A stretch of 39,818 bases of DNA from Acutalibacter sp. 1XD8-33 (GCF_003612555.1 NZ_RAZF01000027.1:1-39818), one strand, 5' to 3'. Numbered from the stretch's first letter, positions 1 through 8,225 are shown. Notes: generated by a model from the sequence alone, not told the origin. Numbers and translations: made by a program.

Positions 1-154
1 ACGAAACTCAGCTGGCTCATTTCTCCATTCTTGGCGTCATGTGCGACGAACACAGTGAGGAGTGGGTAAAATGTTTCGTAGACTTCGTTCTACGAAGTCT
101 TACCTTTCTCAAAGGTTGCGGGGGTTTGGGGGCGGCGCCCCCAAGGTCTTGGGG
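1..154 (+). repeat. Intergenic hairpin module, left terminal copy
   Basis: A string of hairpins: GACTTCGT/ACGAAGTC near 90-108, ACCTTT/AAAGGT near 102-117, and TTGGGGGC/GCCCCCAA at 126-144. It ends in AAGGTCTT directly before the htpG stop codon. Bases 1-120 are the exact reverse complement of the last 120 bases of the window. Related modules lie at 3882-3960, 7960-8225, 8967-9505, 15555-15770, 18555-18725 and 29230-29705. No coding sequence is supported here. Confidence 0.85.
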
Positions 155-2053
155 CTAGATCAGCTCGCAGACCTGGCGGGCGAACTCAGAGGGATCCTCC
201 AGGGGGACGCCCTCCACGAGCAGAGCCTGGCCGTAGAGCACCTGGGCATAGAGGGCCAGCCGGTCCTTGTCGTCCCGGGCGGCACGGAGCTTCTGGAACA
301 CCGGATGCTCGGGGTTCAGCTCCAGCACCCGCTGGGCGTGGACCTTCTCCCCGGCGGGCATGGCGTTGAGCACCTTCTCCATTTCCGTGGAAATCATCCC
401 CTCTGTGGTGATGCAGGCCGGGTGGCTCTTCAGCCCGCCGCTGAGCTTGACCTCCTTCACCTTGCCGGAGAGGGCCTCCCCCATGGCCGCCAACAGCTCC
501 TTGTTCTCGTCCGCCAGCTCCTGGGTGCGCTGCTTCTCCTCGTCGCTCTGTAGGTCCAGCCCCTCGGAGGAGAGGTTCTTGAAGGGCTTCTCCTGGTACT
601 TCTCCAGAATCCGCAGGGCGAACTCGTCCACGTTGTCCGTCAGGCAGAGGATCTCGTAGCCCTTCTCCTGCAGGGCCTCCGCCTGGGGCAGGGCCAGAAT
701 CCGCTCCGGCGTCTCCCCACAGCCATAGTAGATGCTCTCCTGCTCCGGCTTCATCCGGGAGACGTACTCCGCCAGGGTGACGTTCTTCTTCTCATGGGAG
801 CTCACGAAGAGCAGCAGGTCCTGGAGCTCCTCCTTCTTGGCCCCGTAATTGTCATAGGCCCCGTATTTCAGCTGGAGGCCGAAGCTCTTCCACAGCTCCT
901 CGTATTTCTCCCGGTCGTTTTGCAGCATGGACTTGAGCTCGCTTGCGATCTTCTTCTCCAGCCGCCCGGCAATGAGCTTCAGCTGGCGGTCGTGCTGGAG
1001 CATTTCCCGGGAGATGTTCAGGGACAGGTCCTGGGAGTCCACCAGGCCCCGCACAAAGCTGAAGCAGTCCGGCAGCAGGTCCGGGCATTTGTCCATAATC
1101 AGGACCCCGCTGGCGTACAGCTGTAAGCCCTTCTCGAAGTCCCGGGTGTAGTAGTCATAGGGGGCGGTCTTGGGCAGGAAGAGCAGCGCCGTGTAGGTGG
1201 CCGCGCCCTCGGTGGAGGTGCGGATCACCCGCAGGGGGTCCTGCCAGTCGTAGAATTTCTCCTTGTAGAAGGCGTTCATCTCCTCGTCCGTGGTCTCAGA
1301 CTTGGCCTTCTTCCAGATGGGAGTCATGGAGTTGAGGGTCTCGTCCTCGAAATAGGTCTCATACTCCGGGTCCTTGCCGTCCGTGCCGGTGCCCTCTTTC
1401 AGCTTGGACTTCTGCATCTCCATCTTGATGGGATAGCGAATGTAGTCGGAGTAGCGCTTCACCAGGCCGCTGAGCTTGTACTGCTCCAGGAAGTCCGAGT
1501 AGTTTTCCTCGTCCCCGTCGGGCTTCAGGGTCAGGGTGATCCGGGTGCCCCGGTGGGGGTAATCGCTCTCCACGATCTCGTAGCCCTCCAGGCCCTCAGA
1601 CTGCCACGCCCAGGCCTCGTCCGCGCCGAAGGCCCGGCTCTCCACCACTACCTTGGCGCTCACCATAAAGGCGGAGTAGAAGCCCACGCCGAACTGGCCG
1701 ATGATGTCCACGTCCTCGGGCTTCTCCTCCCCCATATCCTCTTTTTTGAACTGCAGGGACCCGCTCTTCGCGATGACGCCCAGGTTGCTGTCCAGCTCGT
1801 CCCGGGTCATGCCCACGCCGTTGTCGGTGATGGTGAGGGTGCGGGCGTCCTTGTCCACCTCCAGGCGGATGAAGAAGTCCTCCCGGTTCAGGCCGGTAGC
1901 GCCGTCGGTCACACTGCGGTAGTAGAGCTTGTCGATGGCGTCGCTGGCGTTGGAGATCAGCTCCCGCAGGAAGATCTCCTTGTGGGTGTAGATGGAGTTG
2001 ATCATCAGGTCCATCAGGCGCTTGGATTCCGCCTGAAATTCTTTTAGTGCCAT
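155..2053 (-). CDS. htpG: Molecular chaperone HtpG (Hsp90 family)
   Basis: A 632-residue Hsp90-type ATP-dependent chaperone of the cytosol, close to the roughly 624 residues of the E. coli protein. The N-terminal GHKL ATPase fold shows the expected motifs: E31, N35 and D38 in ELISNASDA, DNGVGM at 77-82, and a GQFGVGFYSAF glycine-rich lid. The middle and C-terminal dimerisation domains follow in order and ATP-contacting residues look intact. The ATG at 2053 was chosen because AAAGGAG lies 11 bases upstream; an upstream in-frame extension to 2116 would run through the promoter. The gene is monocistronic with its own promoter at 2107-2135. No CIRCE element was seen, so HrcA control is not indicated. 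The stop codon abuts a hairpin repeat that may serve as 3' end. Confidence 0.97.
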   Translation of the reverse strand: MALKEFQAESKRLMDLMINSIYTHKEIFLRELISNASDAIDKLYYRSVTDGATGLNREDFFIRLEVDKDARTLTITDNGVGMTRDELDSNLGVIAKSGSLQFKKEDMGEEKPEDVDIIGQFGVGFYSAFMVSAKVVVESRAFGADEAWAWQSEGLEGYEIVESDYPHRGTRITLTLKPDGDEENYSDFLEQYKLSGLVKRYSDYIRYPIKMEMQKSKLKEGTGTDGKDPEYETYFEDETLNSMTPIWKKAKSETTDEEMNAFYKEKFYDWQDPLRVIRTSTEGAATYTALLFLPKTAPYDYYTRDFEKGLQLYASGVLIMDKCPDLLPDCFSFVRGLVDSQDLSLNISREMLQHDRQLKLIAGRLEKKIASELKSMLQNDREKYEELWKSFGLQLKYGAYDNYGAKKEELQDLLLFVSSHEKKNVTLAEYVSRMKPEQESIYYGCGETPERILALPQAEALQEKGYEILCLTDNVDEFALRILEKYQEKPFKNLSSEGLDLQSDEEKQRTQELADENKELLAAMGEALSGKVKEVKLSGGLKSHPACITTEGMISTEMEKVLNAMPAGEKVHAQRVLELNPEHPVFQKLRAARDDKDRLALYAQVLYGQALLVEGVPLEDPSEFARQVCELI

Positions 2054-2106
2054 ATTACTGGTCGCTCCTTTGGGAAATAATGTTAAAAAGTATATATTTA
2101 ATAGAA

Positions 2107-2135
2107 ATGATATCACAGTCCCGCTGTAAAGTCAA
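2107..2135 (-). promoter_or_regulatory. Sigma-A-type promoter of htpG
   Basis: On the minus strand TTGACT (2130-2135) and TATCAT (2107-2112) are separated by exactly 17 bases, about 50 bases upstream of the htpG start. The 5' leader is short and A/T-rich. Confidence 0.75.
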
Positions 2136-2172
2136 TCTCTCTGTGCAGAGCGGGAATCCCCTCTTTGCCCTC

Positions 2173-2200
2173 TTGACAAATCTCCCACAATCGATATAAT
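2173..2200 (+). promoter_or_regulatory. Near-consensus sigma-A promoter reading towards the EIIC-like gene
   Basis: TTGACA (2173-2178) and TATAAT (2195-2200) with a 16-base spacer, both perfect consensus hexamers. It points right, into the repeat-like element 2205-2520 and then the permease gene at 2612. A transcript starting near 2207 would carry a leader of about 400 bases. Confidence 0.75.
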
Positions 2201-2204
2201 AGTA

Positions 2205-2520
2205 TCAAAACCTAACACGGCCCGGACCGAGCGGGAACCGCCAGTAACGGCGGGAACGACCACTCAGCTGGAAAAACTCCGGCGGCGCTCCCATAAGTGA
2301 AACCGGCTGCTCTCTCCGCGCAACATAGCGAATATAGATCTCGAACTTATCCCGAAATGATCCGCGCACAGCTTGCCGTGGATTTTCCGCCATAACCAGT
2401 CGATTTCGCTTGCCAATCGCGAGATTGACGGCGCTCAATCTACCGGCTCTGACGAAAAATCTCCTTGGCGATCTGCGCACGCCTAATTTTGTGATAAGCT
2501 CTTAGGCTCTGCATATCACC
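2205..2520. repeat. MITE-like intergenic element, diverged relative of 3707-3871
   Basis: About 300 non-coding bases between htpG and the permease. It contains GCCAATCGCGAGATTG at about 2411-2426, also present in the element at 3707-3871, and the similarity continues through an AAAAATC-containing arm. A hairpin CCGCC/GGCGG lies near 2239-2254. Terminal inverted repeats are weak, so the borders are approximate. A 91-codon minus-strand ORF here is very arginine-rich and has no clear ribosome site; I do not regard it as a gene. Confidence 0.5.
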
Positions 2521-2611
2521 ACAGAATACATACCACATGGTTTGCCGGAGGGACGGGCGCGCCCCTTTTCCCGGCCTTCCGCCCCTTCCGGCAATGGAAG
2601 GAGTGCGCAAT

Positions 2612-3694
2612 TTGAATCAGAATTCACAGGCCCCCGCCAGGGAATCCGGCGCCCGGGCCGCGATCCAGCGCTATCTGCGCCTGTACTTTGTAGACGCCAT
2701 GAGCGCCATGGCCCAGGGGCTTTTCGCCTCCCTGCTGGTGGGCACCATCATCTCCACCCTGGGCTCCCAGCTGAACCTGCCTGTTTTGGAAGAAGTGGGC
2801 GGCTTTGCCAAGTCCATGGCGGGCCCGGCCATGGCGATTGCCATCGGCTGCGCCCTGAAGGCCCCGCCCCTGGTCCTGTTCTCTCTGGCCGCAGTAGGCT
2901 CCGCCGCCAACTCTCTGGGGGGCGGCGGCGGTCCCCTGGCCGTGCTCTTCATCGCCATCGCCGCCGCGGAGCTGGGGAAGCTGGTCAGCAAAAAGACTCC
3001 GATGGACATTCTCGTCACCCCCCTCACTACCATCGGCAGCGGGGCCCTGCTCTCCTATCTCTGCGCCCCGGCCATCGGCTCGGTAGCCACGGCCTTCGGC
3101 CAGCTGATCAAGAACGCCACGGTGCTGCAGCCCTTCTGGATGGGCATTGTGGTGTCCGTGCTGGTGGGCGTGGCCCTCACCCTACCCATCTCCTCCGCCG
3201 CCCTGTGCGCGGCCTTCGGGCTCACCGGCCTGGCGGGCGGGGCGGCTGTGGCGGGCTGCTGCGCCCAGATGATCGGCTTCGCGGTGATCAGCTTCCGGGA
3301 GAACCGCTGGGGCGGGCTGCTGGCCCAGGGCCTGGGCACCTCCATGCTCCAGGTCCCCAACATCGTGAAGAACCCCCGGATCTGGATTGCCCCCACGCTG
3401 GCCTCGGCCATTACCGGGCCCATCGCCACCTGCCTGTTCCGCCTGGAGATGAACGATCCCTCCGGCGGCGTGGCCTCGGGCATGGGCACCTGCGGGCTGG
3501 TGGGCCAGATCGGGGTCTACTCCGGCTGGGTCAGCGACGTGGCCTCCGGCGCGAAGGCGGCCATCACCCCCTTCGACTGGGCGGGGCTGCTGCTGATCTG
3601 CTTTGTCCTGCCGGCTCTTTTGGCCTGGGCCTTTGACCTGGGCCTGCGGAAGCTGGGCTGGGTGAAGCCCGGCGACATGAAGCTGGATGTATGA
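2612..3694 (+). CDS. PTS EIIC-like membrane permease (PTS_EIIC_2 type), orphan
   Basis: A 360-residue, strongly hydrophobic protein with about eight to ten membrane segments. It is recognised as the EIIC_2 type by its glycine-rich stretches (AAVGSAANSLGGGGGP, VTPLTTIGSGALLSY, FRENRWGGLLAQGLGTSMLQVPNI). Relatives are annotated as PTS transporter subunit IIC, but no EIIA, EIIB or HPr-like gene lies nearby, so the substrate and even true PTS function are unknown. TTG at 2612 is preferred because GGAAGGAG ends 8 bases upstream; ATG 2594 lies just before that site. The gene is alone on the plus strand, behind the promoter at 2173-2200, and is bracketed by two related MITE-like elements. Confidence 0.8.
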   Translation: MNQNSQAPARESGARAAIQRYLRLYFVDAMSAMAQGLFASLLVGTIISTLGSQLNLPVLEEVGGFAKSMAGPAMAIAIGCALKAPPLVLFSLAAVGSAANSLGGGGGPLAVLFIAIAAAELGKLVSKKTPMDILVTPLTTIGSGALLSYLCAPAIGSVATAFGQLIKNATVLQPFWMGIVVSVLVGVALTLPISSAALCAAFGLTGLAGGAAVAGCCAQMIGFAVISFRENRWGGLLAQGLGTSMLQVPNIVKNPRIWIAPTLASAITGPIATCLFRLEMNDPSGGVASGMGTCGLVGQIGVYSGWVSDVASGAKAAITPFDWAGLLLICFVLPALLAWAFDLGLRKLGWVKPGDMKLDV

Positions 3695-3706
3695 ACGCGC
3701 TCCGGC

Positions 3707-3871
3707 TAGGGCTTGTTTGAAAAATCGAAAAGGTCGTCTTTTTGTCCTTAAGGGGTCACTTTCTGCGTTGGAAATCCTCGCCAATCGCGAGATTGGCTTG
3801 CGGTTTCCGCCTTGAAATTAACCTCTTCTGGTCAAAAATCCGTCATTTCCTCTATTTTCAAACAATCCCTA
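3707..3871. mobile_element. MITE-like element with terminal inverted repeats
   Basis: About 165 bases, non-coding, bounded by TAGGGCTTGTTTGAAAA on the left and, inverted on the right, TAGGGATTGTTTGAAAA: 16 of 17 bases match. The centre holds a hairpin GCCAATC-GCGA-GATTGGC at about 3780-3797. It starts 12 bases after the permease stop. No transposase is present, so it would be mobilised in trans. A diverged relative lies at 2205-2520. Confidence 0.75.
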
Positions 3872-3881
3872 ACTGAACGGC

Positions 3882-3960
3882 CGGTAAAAGTTTTTGCGGG
3901 TTTTCAGGGGGCTTTTTTCAAAAAGCCTCCTGAATGGAGGTTTGGAGGCAACGCCTCCAA
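3882..3960 (+). repeat. Intergenic hairpin module
   Basis: GGTAAAAGTTTTTGCGGG is followed by a long stem (CAGGGGGCTTTTT against AAAAAGCCTCCTG, 3905-3932) and by TTGGAGGC/GCCTCCAA (3942-3960). It has the same layout as the module at 1-154 but different stem sequences. Confidence 0.7.
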
Positions 3961-3979
3961 CACACCCGTATCACAGAAA

Positions 3980-4008
3980 AACCCCTCCATCGCTTTGGTG
4001 GAGGGGTT
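3980..4008 (-). terminator. Rho-independent terminator of walJ-rlmH
   Basis: A perfect 10-base stem, AACCCCTCCA (3980-3989) against TGGAGGGGTT (3999-4008), with a 9-base loop. On the minus strand it runs into TTTTT, three bases downstream of the rlmH stop. Confidence 0.85.
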
Positions 4009-4010
4009 CT

Positions 4011-4481
4011 CTATTTATGGTACGGCGCGCCCCGGAGGATCTGCATCCCCCGGTAGATCTGCTCGCAGAGCATCACCCGGGCCAGCTGGTGGGGGAAGGT
4101 CATGGCGGACATGGAGATCCCCCGCCCCGCCTGTTTCACCGCATCCCCCAGGCCGAAGGAGCTGCCGATGACAAAGCTCACCGCCCCCGGGCTCTCCATG
4201 GCCCGCTCCAGCAGCCTGGCCATGCCCGGGGAGTCCAGGGCCCTGCCCTCGATGCACAGGGGGTACACCGTGCCGGAGAGCCTGGGCAGGATGGCGGCGG
4301 ACTCCTTCTCCAGGGCGGCGGCGATCTCCCCAGGGGTGGGGGCGGCGGGGAGCCGGGCCTCCGGCAGTTCGGTGATCTCCAGCCGGCACAGGGCGGAGAG
4401 CCGCTTGGCGTACTCCTCCACCGCGGCCCGCCAATAGGCCTCTTTCAGCTTGCCCACGCAGACGATTTTCACAGAAAGCAT
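4011..4481 (-). CDS. rlmH: 23S rRNA (pseudouridine-1915-N3)-methyltransferase RlmH
   Basis: A 156-residue SPOUT-class methyltransferase that methylates N3 of pseudouridine 1915 in helix 69 of 23S rRNA using S-adenosylmethionine. Length is typical for the family. Diagnostic parts are FVIGSSFG at 103-110 (SAM-binding knot) and the C-terminal FPHQLARVMLCEQIYRGMQI followed by LRGAPYHK, which closes nearly every RlmH. It follows walJ by only 10 bases and is the last gene of the pair, ending at the terminator 3980-4008. walJ and rlmH are neighbours in many Firmicutes, which supports both calls. Confidence 0.96.
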   Translation of the reverse strand: MLSVKIVCVGKLKEAYWRAAVEEYAKRLSALCRLEITELPEARLPAAPTPGEIAAALEKESAAILPRLSGTVYPLCIEGRALDSPGMARLLERAMESPGAVSFVIGSSFGLGDAVKQAGRGISMSAMTFPHQLARVMLCEQIYRGMQILRGAPYHK

Positions 4482-4491
4482 ACCGTTTCCC

Positions 4492-5274
4492 CTAAAAAAT
4501 CACAGTTTTCCCGGCGCTGTTTTCCACAGGGGCCGCGTCCAGCAGAAAGTCCACGTCCCGCACATAGCCCGCCTGGGTCAGGGCGGAGAGGGCCGCGCTC
4601 AAGGCCATCTGGGGGGAGTTGTTCTCCCGGCTGAGATGGGCCAGCAGGAACCGCCGCACCCCGCTTTTCAGCAGCTGGGGCAGAAAGGCCGCGCAGGCCC
4701 CGTTGGAGAGATGCCCATGATCCGAGAGGATCCGCCGCTTGAGATGGTAGGGATAGGGGCCGCTGCGCAGGGTCTCCACGTCGTGGTTGGACTCGATCAC
4801 CACCATGTCGCAGCCCAGCAGGGCCTCCTGAGCCTCCGGGGACAGATACCCCAGGTCCGTGGCCAGGCAGAAGTGCCGGCCGTCGCCGGTGCGGATCCGG
4901 TAGCCCACCGGCTGGACGCAGTCGTGGGACACCGGGAAGGGCCGGATTTCCATGTCCCCCAGGGAGAGCCCATCCCCCACCGGCCGCAGGTCCACCCCCT
5001 CCAGCTGGCCCCCCGCCGCGCTCAGGGTGCCCTCGGTGGCGTACACCGGCAGGCCGTACTTCCGGGCGAACACCCGCAGACCGCTGATGTGGTCGCTGTG
5101 CTCGTGGGTCACCAGCACCCCCTGGATGGCCAGGGGGTCGATGCCGCAGAGTCTGAGCATCCCGTCCAGCTGGCGGGCGCTGCGCCCGGCGTCGATGAGC
5201 ACCCCGGCCTCCCGGGACCCTATGTAGTAGCTGTTCCCCGAGCTCCCGGAAAACAGCGGGCAGAGCCTTGCCAT
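4492..5274 (-). CDS. walJ: MBL-fold metallohydrolase, WalJ/YycJ type
   Basis: A 260-residue metallo-beta-lactamase-fold hydrolase. THEHSDH at 56-62 supplies the dinuclear metal site; further ligands are the histidine in FPVSHD and the aspartate in LATDLGY. The opening LFSGSSGNSYYI is typical of the YycJ/WalJ family, which B. subtilis encodes next to the WalRK genes and which has been linked to coordination of division and replication. No WalRK genes are in this window. The ATG at 5274 is chosen because GGAGG sits 9 bases upstream; the ATG at 5292 overlaps that ribosome site. It is the first gene of walJ-rlmH. Confidence 0.88.
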   Translation of the reverse strand: MARLCPLFSGSSGNSYYIGSREAGVLIDAGRSARQLDGMLRLCGIDPLAIQGVLVTHEHSDHISGLRVFARKYGLPVYATEGTLSAAGGQLEGVDLRPVGDGLSLGDMEIRPFPVSHDCVQPVGYRIRTGDGRHFCLATDLGYLSPEAQEALLGCDMVVIESNHDVETLRSGPYPYHLKRRILSDHGHLSNGACAAFLPQLLKSGVRRFLLAHLSRENNSPQMALSAALSALTQAGYVRDVDFLLDAAPVENSAGKTVIF

Positions 5275-5379
5275 GGGTCCATTCCTCCTCACAAAATATC
5301 CCCCGCGGGGCCTTCCGCCACCAGCAGGGGTTCTTTTTCTAGTTAGTGTTTTACAAAAATATTATTCTTGCGTATTCGT

Positions 5380-5550
5380 GGGCCTCCGGGGCAAAAACCG
5401 GTCTCGCTTCCCGGCTCGGCCGGCGATTGTCGCCGCCAAACCCTACCATAGGGCCGAAACTTGGCAAAGCCAAGTTTGCCGCCCCCGGACCGCGCAATTT
5501 TGACCGCTTTATCTAAATTTTGCAACAGGTCAACTATACTAATTCGGTCC
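5380..5550. repeat. Intergenic hairpin module (part)
   Basis: The 294-base gap 5275-5568 has no gene. It contains AACTTGGC-AAA-GCCAAGTT with the flanks GGGCCGA and CCGCGCAAT, found again at about 9004-9048, and a GGTCTCG-CCGGCTCGG block shared with 7970-8000. The loops differ between copies (AAA, AA, TTT) while the stem is kept. Confidence 0.7.
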
Positions 5551-5568
5551 GGCGCCATCCGGCGCCCG

Positions 5569-6432
5569 TTATGGTCCGGGCTCCAGGCTTTCCAGGACGC
5601 CGCCCGCCCAGCGGGTGCAGTCGGCCTTTCGGGCTCCCCGTTGCCGCCAGGAGTCTGAGAGGGGCAGGGAAACGCCGTCTTTGGCCTTGGGGCCCAGGTC
5701 CCAGCAGCCGTCCGGATCCCGGCAGGCCCTGAGCCAGTCCGCCGCGAAGCCCAGCCGCTTCCGGGCCTGTTCATACCCGGCCAGCAGCTCCAGGCCGCGC
5801 AGATACCCCACCGTCTCCCGAGAGGCGAACTCCCCCGGCAGGCGGGTCATGGGGCCATTACAGATGTAGTAGATCCCCTCCGGCTTTTCCAGCACATAGT
5901 CCACAAAGGCGCACTCCGTCTCCTCCATGAGCAGGCCCTTCACCAGAGCCACGTGGTAGAAATCCACGAAATCTCGCTCCCGGCCGCCCCGTATGGGCGA
6001 GGCGAACGCCTCCCCATAGGCCTCCCGGTAGGCGGCGACGTCGTAGCGGCCCCCTTGGAAGGCTTTCTCCAGCACGCCCGCCCAGCGCCGGGCAAAGGCC
6101 AAGGCATTGGGCTCCTCCGGCCAGAACTCCCGCACCCAGGCGGAGAGCATCAGCCGGGTAAAGAGGGCCCAGTCGTGGCCCTTCTCCCAATAGTCATCGA
6201 TCTTCCGCTCCCCCCGCAGGCAGGCGGTCATGCAGTCCACCGCCCGGCGGATTGGCTCGTCCTCCAGGGTGAAGCCCAGAACCTTCAACCGCCGCAGGGC
6301 CTGCTCCGTGGTGGGCAGTCCCCGCCTCCGGTCCGGCATGGACAGGGTGTGGAACTGACTTCCCCAGGTGCCATCCGGGTTTTGCAGGGCGAGGAGCTCC
6401 CGGGCCCATCTGCCCTCTGAAAACTCAGCCAA
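5569..6432 (-). CDS. Alpha/alpha-toroid (prenyltransferase/squalene-cyclase repeat-like) protein
   Basis: 287 residues if started at TTG 6432. LLALQNPDGTWG near the start and a second copy-like CRDPDGCWDLG near the end resemble the glycine/tryptophan-rich repeats of the terpenoid cyclase/prenyltransferase alpha/alpha-toroid fold. The DxDD motif of squalene cyclases was not seen, so a cyclase reaction should not be assumed. Acid/aromatic-rich stretches such as RERDFVDFYHVALVKGL are unrecognised. The start overlaps the murA stop by 8 bases (TTGGCTGA), and no clear ribosome site precedes it, so translation is probably coupled to murA. The reading frame upstream of 6432 is only the murA shadow. 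Function unknown; no signal peptide. Confidence 0.7.
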   Translation of the reverse strand: MAEFSEGRWARELLALQNPDGTWGSQFHTLSMPDRRRGLPTTEQALRRLKVLGFTLEDEPIRRAVDCMTACLRGERKIDDYWEKGHDWALFTRLMLSAWVREFWPEEPNALAFARRWAGVLEKAFQGGRYDVAAYREAYGEAFASPIRGGRERDFVDFYHVALVKGLLMEETECAFVDYVLEKPEGIYYICNGPMTRLPGEFASRETVGYLRGLELLAGYEQARKRLGFAADWLRACRDPDGCWDLGPKAKDGVSLPLSDSWRQRGARKADCTRWAGGVLESLEPGP

Positions 6433-7717
6433 TGCGGTACATATAGCTGTCCGGGGTCTTTTGCAGGTAGATATCCGCCCCCAGGCCCGCCAGCTTGTCC
6501 ACGATATTCTCGTAGCCCCGCTCGATATATTTGATGCTCTCCACCTGGGTGACGCCGTCGCACATGAGGCCAGCCAGCACCATGGCGACGCCGGCCCGCA
6601 GGTCAAGGGCCCGCACCGGCGCGCCTTTGAGCACCGGCACGCCCTCCACCACGGCGAGGCTGCCCTCCACGGTGATTTTCGCCCCCATATTCCGCAGCTC
6701 GTCCACGTACTTGAAGCGCCCGCCGCTGAAGATGCTCTCGGTCACCATGCTGATGCCCCCCGCTGTGGACAGCAGGGTGGTGATCTGGGGCTGCATGTCC
6801 GTGGGGAAGCCTGGATGGGGCAGGGTTTTCACGTTGCACTTGCGCAGCTGCCGGTCGCAGGTGACCCGCACGGTGTCGTCCCCCTCTTCCACCCGCACGC
6901 CCATCTCCACCAGCTTGGCGGAAATAGACTCCAGGTGCTTAGGCGTCACATTTTTCACGGTGATATCTCCGTGGGTGGCCGCGGCGGCCATCATGTAGGT
7001 GCCCGCCTCGATCTGGTCCGGGATGATGGTGTAGGTCACGCCCCGCAGCTGCTGGACCCCGTGGATCTTGATGGTGTCCGTGCCCGCTCCCCGGATGTCC
7101 GCCCCCATGGTGTTCAGGAAGTTGGCCAGATCCACCACATGGGGCTCCCGGGCGGCGTTCTCGATCACGGTGACGCCCCGGGCCTTCACCGCCGTGAGCA
7201 TGATATTCATGGTAGCTCCCACGGAGACCACGTCCAGATAAATATGGGCCCCGTGGAGGTCGTTGTCCGCAGTAACGGAAATCATGCCGCCGTTGTCCAG
7301 GCTGTGCTCACAGCCCAGAGCCTCGAATCCCTTCAGGTGCTGGTCAATGGGACGCACGCCAAAGTCGCATCCCCCGGGCAGGGGGACCAGGGCCCGGCGG
7401 CACCGCCCCAAAAGCGCGCCAATAAAATAATAGGAGCCCCGCATCCGCCGGGCTACTTCGGCGCTGACAATATGGGTGTCAATGGGTCTGGGGTCAATCT
7501 CCATGGTGTGGCGGTCCGGATAGGCCACGTGGGCGCCCATCTCCTCCAGGATATAGGCCGCGTTTTTCACATCGGAGATGTCGGGAAGGTTTTCAATCCG
7601 GCATGGAGAATCAGAAAGAATAATAGCGGGCAAAATCGCTACCGCAGCGTTTTTCGCCCCGCTGATATTGACCTCGCCAGAGAGGCGCTTGCCTCCATGA
7701 ATCACATACTTATCCAA
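6425..7717 (-). CDS. murA: UDP-N-acetylglucosamine 1-carboxyvinyltransferase MurA
   Basis: A 430-residue EPSP-synthase-fold enzyme that transfers enolpyruvate from PEP to UDP-GlcNAc, the first committed step of peptidoglycan synthesis. SGAKNAA (19-25) and RMRGSYYFIGALLGR near 91-105 are family signatures. The catalytic cysteine is present as C117 in LPGGCDFGVRP, so the enzyme should be fosfomycin-sensitive by family rule. TTG 7717 is preferred: AGGAAGTG lies 5 bases upstream and the protein then opens LDKYVIHGGKRLSGEV, as MurA does; the longer frame to 7774 has no ribosome site. A good promoter lies at 7795-7823. Its stop overlaps the toroid gene. Confidence 0.96.
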   Translation of the reverse strand: MDKYVIHGGKRLSGEVNISGAKNAAVAILPAIILSDSPCRIENLPDISDVKNAAYILEEMGAHVAYPDRHTMEIDPRPIDTHIVSAEVARRMRGSYYFIGALLGRCRRALVPLPGGCDFGVRPIDQHLKGFEALGCEHSLDNGGMISVTADNDLHGAHIYLDVVSVGATMNIMLTAVKARGVTVIENAAREPHVVDLANFLNTMGADIRGAGTDTIKIHGVQQLRGVTYTIIPDQIEAGTYMMAAAATHGDITVKNVTPKHLESISAKLVEMGVRVEEGDDTVRVTCDRQLRKCNVKTLPHPGFPTDMQPQITTLLSTAGGISMVTESIFSGGRFKYVDELRNMGAKITVEGSLAVVEGVPVLKGAPVRALDLRAGVAMVLAGLMCDGVTQVESIKYIERGYENIVDKLAGLGADIYLQKTPDSYMYRIG

Positions 7718-7794
7718 ATTTTCACTTCCTATGGGCTGGGCCGCTGGCCGGATGCCCGGAATTTCGTCCTCCAATAGTATGGTAACTTAAAGCT

Positions 7795-7823
7795 ATAATA
7801 ATACATTCCGGCCAAAAAGTCAA
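7795..7823 (-). promoter_or_regulatory. Sigma-A-type promoter of murA
   Basis: Minus-strand TTGACT (7818-7823) and TATTAT (7795-7800) with a 17-base spacer, giving a leader of about 70 bases before the TTG start. Confidence 0.8.
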
Positions 7824-7959
7824 TCCCTGGTTCTGCTTCCAGCGATTCTATTGAGATAGTTTGTGAATTTTTTGTAAACTTTTTTTGTCAGTCCGAAGGT
7901 ATGGAGGAGATGGGGAACGGGCGCTCCGAGCACGGGACGCACAGAGCCGGCTGACTCCG

Positions 7960-8225
7960 GTTCCTAGGGGTCTCGCCTGCCGGCTCGGTCGGTTCGCAGC
8001 GTGCCTGCAATACTTGGCTTTGCCAAGTTTTGACCAGCTGGACCGGTCATTGTTATCCATCGTAAAAGTTTGTGGGGGTTGAGGGCAACAATCGCCAGTG
8101 GCGATTTCCCGTCGCCGAACGAAGCGGGGAAGCTCCCCAGTGGGGGAGAGTTCATGCAAGCAGGAACTCTCCCGACCGAGTTGGCAGACGAGACCAGCTG
8201 AGACAACCCCAAGATCTTAGAAAGT
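7960..8225. repeat. Inverted pair of intergenic hairpin modules
   Basis: The 513-base gap 7718-8230 holds the murA promoter and this block; no gene was found. The left part carries ACTTGGC-TTT-GCCAAGT (8013-8029) and a CCGGCTCGGTCGG arm. The right part, in the other direction, carries AATCGCC-AGT-GGCGATT (about 8091-8107), the stem GAGAGTTC/GAACTCTC (about 8144-8169) and CCGAC-CGA-GTTGG. It stops just before the plsY stop codon. A very similar right part precedes metG (29600-29705). Confidence 0.75.

Noticed and set aside
2205-2480. A 91-codon minus-strand ORF
   Set aside because: Arginine-rich, no good ribosome site, and it lies in a repeat-like element.
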